A stretch of DNA of 24,499 nt from Apostichopus californicus (lineage: Eukaryota > Echinodermata > Holothuroidea > Aspidochirotida > Stichopodidae): positions 3,515 to 28,013 of the forward strand of contig JAIPMN010137216.1 in NCBI GenBank assembly GCA_020650975.1, given 5' to 3'. Of the stretch, positions 1 through 12,200 are shown piece by piece (within the stretch, counting starts at the first letter, position 1; each line of letters opens with the position of its first letter). The position numbers were made by a program, and so were the translations under genes. The notes below the pieces were generated by a model, which was not told the DNA's origin, did not search any database, and worked only from the letters and a program-made list of their open reading frames with translations.

Positions 1-158
1 GAGGGGGAGGATGGGGGGGGGCTTGGGTACAAAATTTCACTTTGGACTGCAAGATCTATTTCATACTAACCTCTGATAGAGAGTTACTGTTTAATAGTTG
101 CCTGCAATAGGCAATAATAAAACTAACTGTTTTTCAAAGGTTCATAGAGTAGACTTAC
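1..158 (-). other. Start of the intron after exon o
   Basis: Intron sequence running off the window. Bases 1-28 are G-rich (nine consecutive G at 13-21). No exon or repeat family is recognised. Confidence 0.8.
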
Positions 159-260
159 CTCCATATCGTTGGGAATTTGAAAGGCTTCATCATTCATGAT
201 AGAAGAGTGAATATTTCTCTTATTAGTTAAACTATCATTTTCGCTCTGTAGCAATTTGAC
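159..260 (-). CDS. RABEP1: Rabaptin exon o (last exon in window)
   Basis: A 34-codon phase 0/0 exon with acceptor ttttcaacag and donor gtaagtct. It encodes residues 653-686. VKLLQSENDSLTNKRNIHSS aligns with VRLQKDNDSLQGKHSLHVS, and EAFQIPNDME with EDFILPDTTE of human rabaptin-5. The following exon, expected to start near RELVLKYREDI and lead into the C-terminal Rab5-binding coiled coil, would lie below position 1 and is not in the window. Confidence 0.95.
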
Positions 261-3200
261 CTGTTGAAAAGAATGACAACGGGGGTAACAAAAAATTGGC
301 GTTTTCATTTAATCAGACTACCTGAAGCCTCTAATTTTAACTAAATTATTTGTTAAATAATGAAAAATGCATTTGTTTAAATGTTTGTTAGGAATACATG
401 TTTACTGCTATCTACAAAACAGCAGTTTTATAAACACTAAATATTTTATGTAAACGTACCACAATAACAGAAAACATTAATCAATAACATCACGTAACAG
501 TTTTATAACACTATACAACATACCACAACACAACAGTTTTATAACACTATACAACATAATACAACACAACAGCTTTATAACACTATACAGCATACCACAA
601 CACAACAGTTTTAAAACACTATACAACATACTACAACAGTTTTATAACACTATACAAAATACCACCACAAAAGTTTTATAACACTATACAACATACTACA
701 ACAGTTTTATAACACAATGCAAAATACCACAACACAACAGTTATATAACACTATACAATATGTCACAACACAAGTTTAATAACACTTTACAACATAATAC
801 AACAGTTTTATAACACTATACAACATACCACAACACAACAGTAATATATTACGAAACTTTTATAACACTAAATGTACAAAAGATTCTTTTCATCACGACT
901 CAATTGACAATATGTATAGAAGGCAATATCTAGATCTATAAAGAGTCATCTTACTCTAAAGGTAAAGAGAGTCTATATTTGTAGTTATCAAATTCTAGTT
1001 GTGTTCATATCTAGTCACCATCTCAAATCTCACAGGAAAAAAATTGTTTGAATTCCTACATGCTTTTACTATCTAACTTTCATATCATCTATCATTCCTG
1101 AGACACGAAAGGACAAAAATTCATAGCTATTATTGGCTGTATGCAGTGTCCTACTTTAGATTTGGTATATGAGATCTATTAAAAAAGATACATCTGCTTT
1201 TTTTTTTTATACATTTCTTGCTTTCATGGTTCGTGTAAGTTTGATAAATGCAAAACATTGTCAAATACACTGCGGTTATGAGAAACAGAATAATAGATGA
1301 TTGGCTCCAATGCAAAACTTAACTGCAGAGAAATTATTAATACTGTCAGAAAAAATTTATAAATGTGTGGAAAAAAAAATATATATAACATTTAAGTAGT
1401 TTACAATTCACATTAGCTTTGAAAAATAAGGATTTTAAATTACATTTGATGTAACTTGTCTATTTGGCAAATTTCACTGGAAGCAATCGTCTGGCATTTA
1501 ATGTTAGTGTTACTACAAGGTGTATAAAAACTTTGACTTCAAGTGACCTCTGACCTCAGAGAAATAACAAAGTTCTTGTACTGTCTATACGTGGATACAA
1601 ATTCTAAATATGAAGATAGACCAAGTAACGTTACCTCTTGATAGAATTCATCTCTAACTTTTGAAAGTTTCATCTGGAAAGAAAAGTTGAAAGGTTAAGG
1701 TTTTTTGAATTTATCAACAAAAAACTTCCAACAAAAAAATTTTTTCGCTATGTGTACAAAAGTCAAGAATTAGAACAAAAACACTTCTGCATTGCTTCAG
1801 GTTTGTTATAAATCAATGCTATCATTCACATGTTTTGCAAGGATGTTAATATTCTTCACATTATGCATTACACGTTTAATTACATTAATTCTATTTACAC
1901 CAAAACATCCTGCTCCCCTTTCTCCTCACTTCACAATCATACCAATCAGTTATACTGCACAGCAGGATTGACATCCTACCTCTCTACTTCCCCTCCCCCC
2001 CCTTCAAATTTATCCCTATTTAAAAAATAAATCATAGGTAAAATTCACACCTCACTTAGATTGTTAGCTTAACACGAAGTTACAGCTAATAAGCTGTTAT
2101 TACAGCTATTATTATATTACAGCTATATTATAGCTAGCTATATATTATAGCTATTATATATAGCAATTATATAGCTATTATATAGCTATTATATATTATA
2201 TATAGCTATATTATAGCTATTATGCAATATATTATAGCTATTATATTACAGCTATTATTATTGCTAATTACAGCTAATAAGCTAAACTTTAAACTTTCAC
2301 TAGCTGGTATGTAATTCAATTCAATTGAACCATTACAAATAAAAGTTTTAACTTGTAATTATTGTAATTAGTTACAAGACCTTAAAACTGAAGGAATAAT
2401 TCCATAGAGCAGTAGTAAATAAGGTAGAGCAGAGCTCAGGGGTCAGTCAAGATGAGATGGTTTTATAACATCAGGCCAACTTACCTTTACACATTCTCTT
2501 ACATAGGCTCTTTAGTGGATAAGCAGTTTGCTAACAGTTTTATTTTATTTTAGTTTTATATTCTGTGAGAAAACTACTCTTAAAGTTTTAGAGTCTGGAC
2601 TGATTTCAACTCACCACTTGATCGTGAACCCCCGCAAATAATTGATTGTATTCAACTTGAAGCTTTGACAGGATTCCTTCTGATTCCATATTCTTCTGAC
2701 CTAAAATGGTAATCTAATAAAATTGAAAAACAGACATAAAAAGAGAAAGAAGAGGAATGACCGGTTATTACAGTATATTCTCATTGGCAAGAAGCCAAGG
2801 AAGGTTAGAAAAGGAATAAGAAATTAAAATAAAACAGAAGCTGTACACACCCCTACTATCAATTTAAGTTAATTTTAACACACAATTTAATTAATGTCTT
2901 CCACAGGATGGGCAAGTTATTAATACAGTTCGACTTAATTGTGAGGATCTATCCTATGAAAACAGCATTTCCATGAACAAAAGAACACACTACCTATCCA
3001 TATATCCTATCATGGATATCTCCTATCCAGGGTGTGGAGAGATAGGCTTCAGGGGTTCAAAACTGCTTCCTAAATATCACTTTTTTTAATATGCTAACTT
3101 ATGCTTCACATAAGTATGAGACTTACACAGACATTTCTGTAACTCAAAAACTCATAGCTTTGAATTTCTTCTACCATGTTGCATAAATTTCATGTGCCAT

Positions 3201-6200
3201 TTGATATGCTAATTTATGCTAATATATGTATAAAACTTCAAAGAGACACATTTCTCTGATATAAAGACTGAAAACGTTGATGTCTTCAGGCAATTATTTG
3301 CTATTTTAATATATGCTAATTTATGCTAATTCATGCTAATATAAACAGGTGCTCCTTTCGTTTTTACCTGTGATTGCGCATCTTCTGCCGCATTCTTTAG
3401 ACTCTCTTCCAACTCTTGCCTCTGTTTTTGTTCATGTAAAAATTTGTCTTGCTCAGTGTCCACTTTCTGAGAAGAAAGAAATAATAGAGATAGTCACAGG
3501 TAATCTTTACATTTTGCTCAAAAAAATATAATTCTAGAAGGAAAGGAAAAAGCATTTTTCAAAAGAAAAATCTCATTATATTTCTAGCCACAAATGCCCT
3601 CTTTCAATATAAGGAGAGCTTTGAATTCTATTGCGCTTTCCTAGATAGCCACCTTCCGCCCCCCCCCCCTTCCCCGAAACAAGAAGTTATAAAAACTGAA
3701 ATAAGCAATTCCAACAGTCTACAGACAGATTAATCTAAATTTTTTAATCTCAAATATTCAAGATATTATGGTAGGATATAGAAAAGACGCAATAAGGTAC
3801 AGAAAAGCTTAAGAACAATGAGACATACCAATTTGAGACTGTTGATGGTATCTTTGTAACTTTGTTCCCTCGTCTGGATGGCCACCAGCTGAGATTCATA
3901 GTTACTGCACAAGTCACACGGTACCCCCACTCTTTCCCTGGCAGCTCGGATCTGCAGTTCAAGATGGTGAGAAAGTTACAAATCAAATTTCGTACACATT
4001 TCTTACAAAAATTTAAAAAAAAAAAAAATCTGTCTAATATTTGTTTGTAGAAATAAAATGTCTTCTGGTCTGTGGATCTCATACCTAGAAATTGATTTCA
4101 CAATTTCAGTCATTTGCTACAAAAAATCTGTGCATAACAGATGTACTTGATAGAATGGAATTCCCACTGGTCTTTCTCTTGAAATAATGCAACATGCATC
4201 TACACTGCTAGAAAAATTACAGTGCTTCTTTGTTTTATTGGTATATGGTTAAATCCACTGGCATTTAGCCACTTAATAGCCCCAGTTTACCTACAAGAGC
4301 TTCTCCAAGAATACAGACCTAGCAGGGTGCTTCATTCAAGCGTACAACATAAGCTATCTGTTCCTACTGTTCGCACTTCCACCTATGGGGAACGTTGCTT
4401 TGCTAGATCAGCTCCACAGCTCTGGAACACTCTCCCCTTACATCTGAAAACAATCCAGCATGTCACAACTTCCAGAAAAAACTCAAGACGTTCTTATTCA
4501 TGAATGCGTATCCATTTGTTTGATAACTGTCGTGACCATTTTGGGTACTTTGCTCCTGCAGCGCTTCCGAGCAGTTTTTTTTTAACTAGATAAAAGCGCT
4601 TTACAAATTCTTATATTATTATCAATATTATTATTAATAGCACGTATCTGAAGGCATGGGACTGGTTTGTTGTAGCTTGTAAATCTTTTTGGGGTTATTC
4701 TCATATTCTGAGCAAAATTCTGAGAACAGTGTCTCCAGAAATCTCCAGAAATGGATCACGACTTTGAAATTGTATACCGAATCCGACTTCTGTTTAACAA
4801 ATCGTGAAAACTTCACAAGAGTACAGCCAAAAAGAGAAGTTTCTACATCAAAATACTAACCTGGAAAGTCTTTCAATCATACTGTTCTAATTTGGTCAGC
4901 AGGGAGAGATAAAACTTGAGTGACCTATGTGGATGTCACTGCTTATGAAATGCAACCAGCTGCATTAAAACTGATCTTTTCTTATAACGGACAGGAACCA
5001 AACGGTCGGGTTGTACTGAAGAAATACCTTGGATGCGTACTGAATACTGACTGGTAAATGTGAGGAATAAACAGGACTACACCAAAGAGTGAATAACTTA
5101 CCTCTTCTTGGAGTTTGGACCACTCCGTCTCAGAGACCACTCTCTTCCCCGTCAGGTCAGGATGATCGTCCAATGAGGAGGTCACATTTTCGATGACCTG
5201 ATCCATCTGTTCTCTTTCCGGGGTGGTACCTGAAAGAGACGATCATAAAACCGATATCAATGATTAAGGTATCTTGATGCCTTTGCAATATGAAAGAAAA
5301 ATGGTGGATGTATGGAAAACTCATGAAAAAAATGAAAATTCATCTAACATGTATAATAGGCATATGGGTTTATCATATTAAGTTGGTTCTCTCCACAACC
5401 ATAGCGCTATATATTGTTTGAGAAACCATGCCCATTGTCAACTCAGCAAAGGCAGCTCGGAACAATGGGTGGTCCCTGCTGCACGGAGGATCTAACGAAG
5501 GCGAAAATATCGATATCAATAGGACACATCTTTTAACTCTGTTTCTCACTTTCATATTTCTGACAATTCATTTGCAAACCAGTTTCTCACTTTCATATTT
5601 CTGACAATTCATTTTCAAACCAGTTTCTCACTTTCATATTTCTGACAATTCAATTTCAAACCGATGGAAATTGTTGCCAAGGAGATCTGTACTTCCTGGC
5701 TTGGTTCATCATTAAAGTCAAAATATCACGACATGTTTTATGACGGGATGGCAAAATCTCGTATCGAAATGTACCACCGATATCACAACATCGCAAAATT
5801 ACGTTATTACGTCATTAAATTAAGTAAGGAGAAGAAAGCTACTTATGTCCTAGGGATAGCTTAAGGGGATTACAAAGCTGGGATTACTTAGACATGTAAA
5901 GACTTGCTAATGGGATTAAAGGATAGAGGTAGAGATGAGGAGAGGAAGGTAGAAGGGTTTACGGCAGTTGGGCTGTGGCTTTTGTGTGGTGAGGAGCGAA
6001 GGTATTAAGGAGAGACAAGGAAAGCGAGAAGCAGAGGTTGTGTGAGAGGATAACGGGGATAGTGTTGCAAGGTAGCAGAGGTTGTTGATGAAGGCTTGAT
6101 GTTTTGTGATTGTGAAAGGAAGCAGTGGCATTGTGTGGAGTTGGATAATAAAAGAAGAAAAGCATCGAATAACGCTGTCCTGAACTTATTACCCCAAACA

Positions 6201-9200
6201 ACGTAACAGCATCATACTGTAATCAAACCTGCACATAAAATAAGTAAATATAGGTCGATTCTAAGGTGGGGGGAGAGGGGAGAAACTGACGAAGATCTCT
6301 GAAGAGAAGTTCAAGGGGATAATAAGATGCAGGTTACCTATTATGGCTTTTATATCAGCTCCAGTCAGACTCAGATTCGAGGTTATCGATTGGGTATCGG
6401 CAAACTCTGCCGAGACGCCATCTGGCTCTTCGGCAAACATGGAGGTATCGATGTCGGGTATTCTGGTGGGATCGAACGACGAAGCCGACTCTCCGAACAC
6501 CACCGTGCTCATGGGGGCGCCTTTATACTTGGCGAGTTCGTCTGGGTTTATGTTGGGCGCCGGGCTGGTGATATTGTTAGTGGTGGAATGGAACGTAACT
6601 TGGCCCGGTGATGGCGGCTGTGTTGGAGAGGGGATCTGAATCGGCTGGCTCTCCTCTTTCAGCTGTGGAAGCGATGATGAAAGTGATTAATTAACAGAAA
6701 TATGTATTAGTCTTAAGAGAAATATGAGATTCTTACTATACTAAATTACATTTCAGTATAACACTAGCACTGTATCACTTTTAAATGTCAATAGCAAAAA
6801 CACTATGGATTTTTTAATAAATTTTTAAGGACGTTTTTTCAGTTCTCGAGAGAGTAGTGTCTTGCTCTGTAGCTCACATTATGAAAGTGACCTTGAAACT
6901 GCACAAAAAAAAGATCAAATGATAATGCAAATTAAGACCTCACAGGGTGTTTTGGGGTTAAACTTGTTTATATCTTAAGCAAATGACTCTCATTTCTGAC
7001 TGGCACTCCAGTAAACAGGTATTCATATTTGTTTTAAAACATTTTATCTGTAAAATAGGTTAAAGTAAGTCAAGAAAAGCTGTTCCTTTGCCCTTATTGT
7101 TTATATTTGTTTACCCTTGGATTATAAGGTAAAACTGGCCAGTCATATATGAAAGGACAACACAATACTGGAAACATTACACAGTACACTCCTGTAAATC
7201 AATTTGTTATCATACTTCTCAGGAACTGATTAAATGGATTTCTATTCTCATCACTTTGATTGAAAAGCCTTTTGGTATTTAAAGGCTCATTTTCTATTAA
7301 AAGAGACAACAACAACAACAACAAAAACTAAGAAATATAAATAACTGCACAATGGGTTTTGAAAACAAACCTAAACATAAACTATACTTTAAAAGAGTCT
7401 TTGAAATACCAGTTTTCTAGCCATCAAAAAGATCATAAAAATTGATGACGTTTACCTCCGTCCTAAGATCTTGTTCCACTTCTTGGTCAAGTTTGTTTCG
7501 TTTCTCTTCCAGGTCTCGGACCCGCCTCTCTTGTTCCTCTCGCTGTTGATCCTCTTTCGTCAGGACCTCCACCTGCCTCTGTTGTTCCTCTGACAAGACG
7601 CTCTCCAGCCGCCTCATGTCCATCATCTGCAGCCTCTGAGACTCGAGGAATTGATCGTTTGCCATCTGCCAAGTCTGCGTCAGAGCGCCAAGCTTGGATT
7701 TCTCTTTCTCTAAGATTTCACAAACTAGACCAGGGGGGCGGAAAAATATTTATGCAAAGCATTTCCTTCGATGAATGAGAGTTACTTATTTAACAATGGT
7801 TGTAGCAATGCCATAGTTGTATCAGAAGACTCCCTTAATAGTCATCTTAAGATTTAGGAAATGTTTTCTGTGGTTTTATCCAATGTGTCAGTATATATTG
7901 TTCTTAAAATAATGATTTTCGATAATTCCCACGGGTTAATTAATGTTGCAATCAATCCATTCAGCTGATAAATCATGAAACTTTTGCCTTTCAGACATTT
8001 TTCATGAATAAAAAAAAACAAAAAAACATGTGTTTTCAAAATATATTCATTATTGGAAATTTTCAAACTTACACCTGTCCATTGTTTTCTTTAATATTAT
8101 CAATATTGTTATGGGGAAACTTTTAGTATTGAAAAGTGCCAATTTGTGAAAAAGAAACTTGTTTAAGATTACCAGCAAGGATTCAACCACATCTGAAAAA
8201 TAGAAATCTATTCCATTTCTCACCGTTCTTTAGGTCCTTTTCAAACTTGTCGGCATTTTCCTCTGCGACATCTTTCTTGGTCTGCAAGACCCCTACAAAC
8301 AGTTCTAGATCAGCCCGGCATGACTTTTCAGTATCTAGAAGAGACGTGACTTCCTTTACCTGTCAATCACAGAAGAGACCAAAGTGAGAATTTAGCCTGC
8401 ATATGCTACATTTCAAAAATAACGTATTAGAATAACTGCAGACAAATAGCTATGATGAAGGAAAATCTGACATAATTCCTTTCCAGAACTACAGAGAATG
8501 TCTAGCTATGCCTCTCATACATGTATATGTGCCCTACATTTATATATTCCTTTGTTAATTATGTTACAGCGGTGTTCCTATGGTACGGTATAAATATTTC
8601 AATGCTACGGCACACGTCAACGTGGAGAAAAACCGCTTGCAAACCGCTTGTTGCTACTGTATCTGGTTCCAAAATAACTCAGTCTTCTGTTTTAGGTCTG
8701 TAGTCTAAGAAGCAAAGTTAAACAGGAGGGGGGGGGTAGGGGGCAAGAGGGTGTTACTGATTGTGTGAGCAGTTACCTCAAGCATAAAAGGACATATGAC
8801 TTTGTCTTCCATGTTTCTACTGATATTATCTAAATTTCTACCGTATAATATCATAATTTCTTCCTATAATGACGATAACGTCAGTTAAATTTCACCTCTT
8901 CAGCAGGATCTTTGGAACGTTGGAAGTCTTCTACCTTGGCTTGCAGTTTCTATTATGAAAGAAAGAGGGAGGAAATTGAGGTAATATAAGATTAACATTT
9001 GTCATGAGGTAATATATGATGACAGACGTGCATAACTTATCATAAACATAGACACTTGCATGTTTTTGCAGGGATTAACATGATTTTAAATAGTATTCAC
9101 ACGATAGAAAAAAAAAGGTCAAAACATCAGAACGATGTGAATGGCTTTTCAACTCCCTCACAAATATAAATTTACTGTGATTTTTTTGCATTGGAGTTTT

Positions 9201-12200
9201 TCACTTCATGATTATAAGCAATAACAGAAATATATTAAGTCAGTCACTTAGCTGTTACAATTGACTCCCTAGTAGGGGTTCTGGAGGTCCTCTCCCAGAA
9301 AAGAATGTGGACTTGTGATCTAAGGATTACAGGTTCGAGCCCTGGCCAGATCATTGCGTTGTGTCCTTGGGCAAGGCACTTTATCTCCATTGCCTCTCTT
9401 CACCCAGGTGTATAAATGGGGACTTGCGAGGTGACTTGTAAATATAGTTGCGTGCGCCGGTTTGTGGCTGCACCCTATGGGAAGTCCCCCAGGGGACACG
9501 TGGCTGTGGTGCACTGTGGTGCCACAGGAGAGATTGTTTGAATTGTGCACACTTTGGTGTGTAGGTGTGACAAGTTACCAATGACCAGGGTTAAGTACAG
9601 CGCGACGAGACTTTATTGTAAGTTGCGCTATATAAGAATTGTTAATTATTTTTATTTCTGATGTGAACAGGTGAATGTTTCTCTGAGGCATATTCAGGCT
9701 ATAAATTTGTTTTTTAATAGGTCTACATGCAAGTTTGTTCTAATACCTACTTCAAAGTTTTTGCGTGGGGGTTGGAAAAGGGTGGGGGGCATGCAACCCC
9801 ACCCTCATCCCCTGGATCTGTGCCTGCATCATACATTAACCCATGTGATATCAAAAACATGTTTGTACTGTCTACTTGGCCAGTTGTTATTGCTATTTAC
9901 TCTCCAACTTTTAAATCCAGTAAGGTCAAGATTTTCTGACGTTAAGAAATTGAATGTATGCTGAACCATTCTTTAAACATGATATCACTTCTCAAATCCG
10001 TTTGATTGTGTAGAAACCTATAAGTATTAAAATTAACTCAAAGGTCTATGGACACCTATGAATAACATTGTCCTAATCACTTTAATAGGCATTAGAAATC
10101 ATGAAAAAAAGCTGCAATTCCCATCAAAATCCATCAAATATTGACCATTTTACAGTGAATAAACATTAGCTAATTATGCACATTGATGATGTAAACGGAG
10201 TGACTGCCTAATTTTCTATTATGTTATTCCTTTGTTTTTACAACCTTTGTTTCAAGGACACTGAACACAGGTTTGCGGCCTAAGGCGATGTTTTGAAATA
10301 TTTTATTGTCTTCTTTGAAAAGAAAAACATCACATTATTCAAATGATATATATTGGCTTGTAATTAGGGGATAACTAATTAATGCCTAAAATGTTGATGA
10401 TCGCAACAATCGACGTCATAGTTTGCACATATATAATAAGTTTCCCAGATTTATCAAAACTTCAGATGTGAATATCTTGGAAACAAAAAGAGCTTTTTGA
10501 AAAATTGCAACAGATTTTTAAATGAGATGATCACACAACAAATGTACTGAATATGGGGCAAATTGGCTTGGTGTCCATAGTACTTTCACTGCATTACAGT
10601 CTTCTAATACCCATCTGATCTGAAGTCTCTGTCAGTCTTTCCTCCTGAGCCTTAAATTTCTGATGTAATTTTCTGTAAGTACTGACTTCTATATTGTGGA
10701 ACAGCCTTTTGATACTCTCTTCACCTAGTTTATATTGTGTGTTCTAGTCAGTTGATACTCAACCTCACTTTGCTATAATGTAACAGTCTGTTTTCGTCCT
10801 GTACCGTGACATTTTCATGTATTATTTCTTTTAATGCTGACCTCCACTATACTGTGTAATAGTCTCTTCTTTGCCATGTAATAGTATACAAATAATGAAT
10901 GGTTATGAGTGCAATAGTGCAAATATTTCATGAGTTGAAAGATGGAATGTTCCATTCAACGAGGCGCAGCCGAGTTGAATGGAACAAATTACATCTTTCA
11001 ACTCCTGAAATATTTGCACTATTGCACAAATGGAAACCATTCATTATTTGTTTTATACAACATATTATATTAAGATGGGTAAAATGCACTCAAGCAACAG
11101 ATTGTTTGAACAGACAGGTTTCTCTGCTCTCTTACCATTGAAAAAAGTGCTACCAAAAAAGTATAACCCATGGTTCTATTTCATAGAGTGGAATAGAGCG
11201 GATTTTGCATGCAATCAACGAGCAATTGACCAATCAAATGACCAGCATACAATTAGGTGTTGTATAATACCTATTCCTCCTTGTGTATTAAAGGTAGTCT
11301 GTATAGGCCCCAAATTATGGCTCGCTATAATTGCTAGAAGTTTTCAAAAAGTACTTTCCTGGAGGTCTCTACTCTCCAAATTGTTCTCAGACATTTTTAA
11401 GGAACACACAAGATGACTGAATGTCCCAATGAGGAAAATTTCCTCGAAGGTTGTAATAAAAAAAGTTTAAGAATTTTCACCAAAGGTGACCACATTTAAA
11501 TATGTAGCATATTTGGGGCCAATACAGCATACCTTTAAAGCGAAAGCCTCCTGATGCATTCAACCTAGACGATCTAAATAATCTTTTTCTGATATTATTC
11601 TGAAGTAAACATTCACACCATCATGAGGAAGTACTTTTTTTGCCAGAATTAATCGAGCCATACTCAGGTGTTCAAGGGAATTATAACTTCCAGATAATAA
11701 CATCGCCTTTGTTCATTCAAAACATTAATCAGACAAACATATATGAGGCCAGGTGTATTGACCTATCCATTCATAACTGTACATTAGAGTATATATGCTA
11801 ACAATGGCATACATAATTTCTGATTCTCTCTCTAGTCTATAAGATCCTTCTGATCACCTATAAGGCCTTGAAAGGCATGGCACCTATATTTATATCAGAT
11901 TTGTTAGCCTTGTATAAGCCATCGAGAGTATTAAGACCGTCATCTGATAACCGACGTAGCGTACGTGACCAACCCTTCAACAAACTTCTACGGTTAAAGA
12001 TCCTACGCTTACGCCTCCGCCGACTTATGGAACAAACTTCCCGCCAACATTCGCCATGCACCTTCCTTGGGAATTTTCAAATCCAAACTCAAAACCCACC
12101 TTTTCCGGCTGCATTTCTATGACACATAATTATATCTTTCATTTTATGGCTTTTTTAGTGTCACCATTTTACATAACTGATTTCCATTGCAATATTTGTG

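Noticed and set aside
510..850. CRISPR-like array of about 30-36 bp repeats
   Set aside because: There are no unique spacers of constant length; units are directly adjacent and degenerate, as in a minisatellite, and the DNA is from an animal genome.
5916..6201. Minus-strand Pro/Ser/Leu-rich open frames
   Set aside because: They are the complement of a purine-rich low-complexity tract inside an intron, with no domain or splice support.
9303..9375. tRNA gene suggested by the B box GGTTCGAGCCC
   Set aside because: No matching acceptor stem, no good A box, and the downstream body and (ATT)-type tail repeat at another locus, so it is a SINE head.
9320..9581. Minus-strand open frames (MHNSNN..., MVTCHTY...)
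   Set aside because: They are the complement of a SINE. Nearly identical frames recur in the second copy at 19809-20097, so they are shared repeat sequence and not genes.
10590..10732. Possible extra cassette exon reading KLHQKFKAQEERLTETSDQM
   Set aside because: No acceptor/donor pair keeps the phase between exons e and f, the human protein has no matching segment, and the adjoining sequence is part of the decayed repeats. Mentioned only as part of the relic finding.
11030..11416. 128-codon plus-strand open frame
   Set aside because: It crosses the end of a foldback hairpin and a TTAA-flanked MITE, has no recognised domain, and its composition is like the surrounding noncoding DNA.
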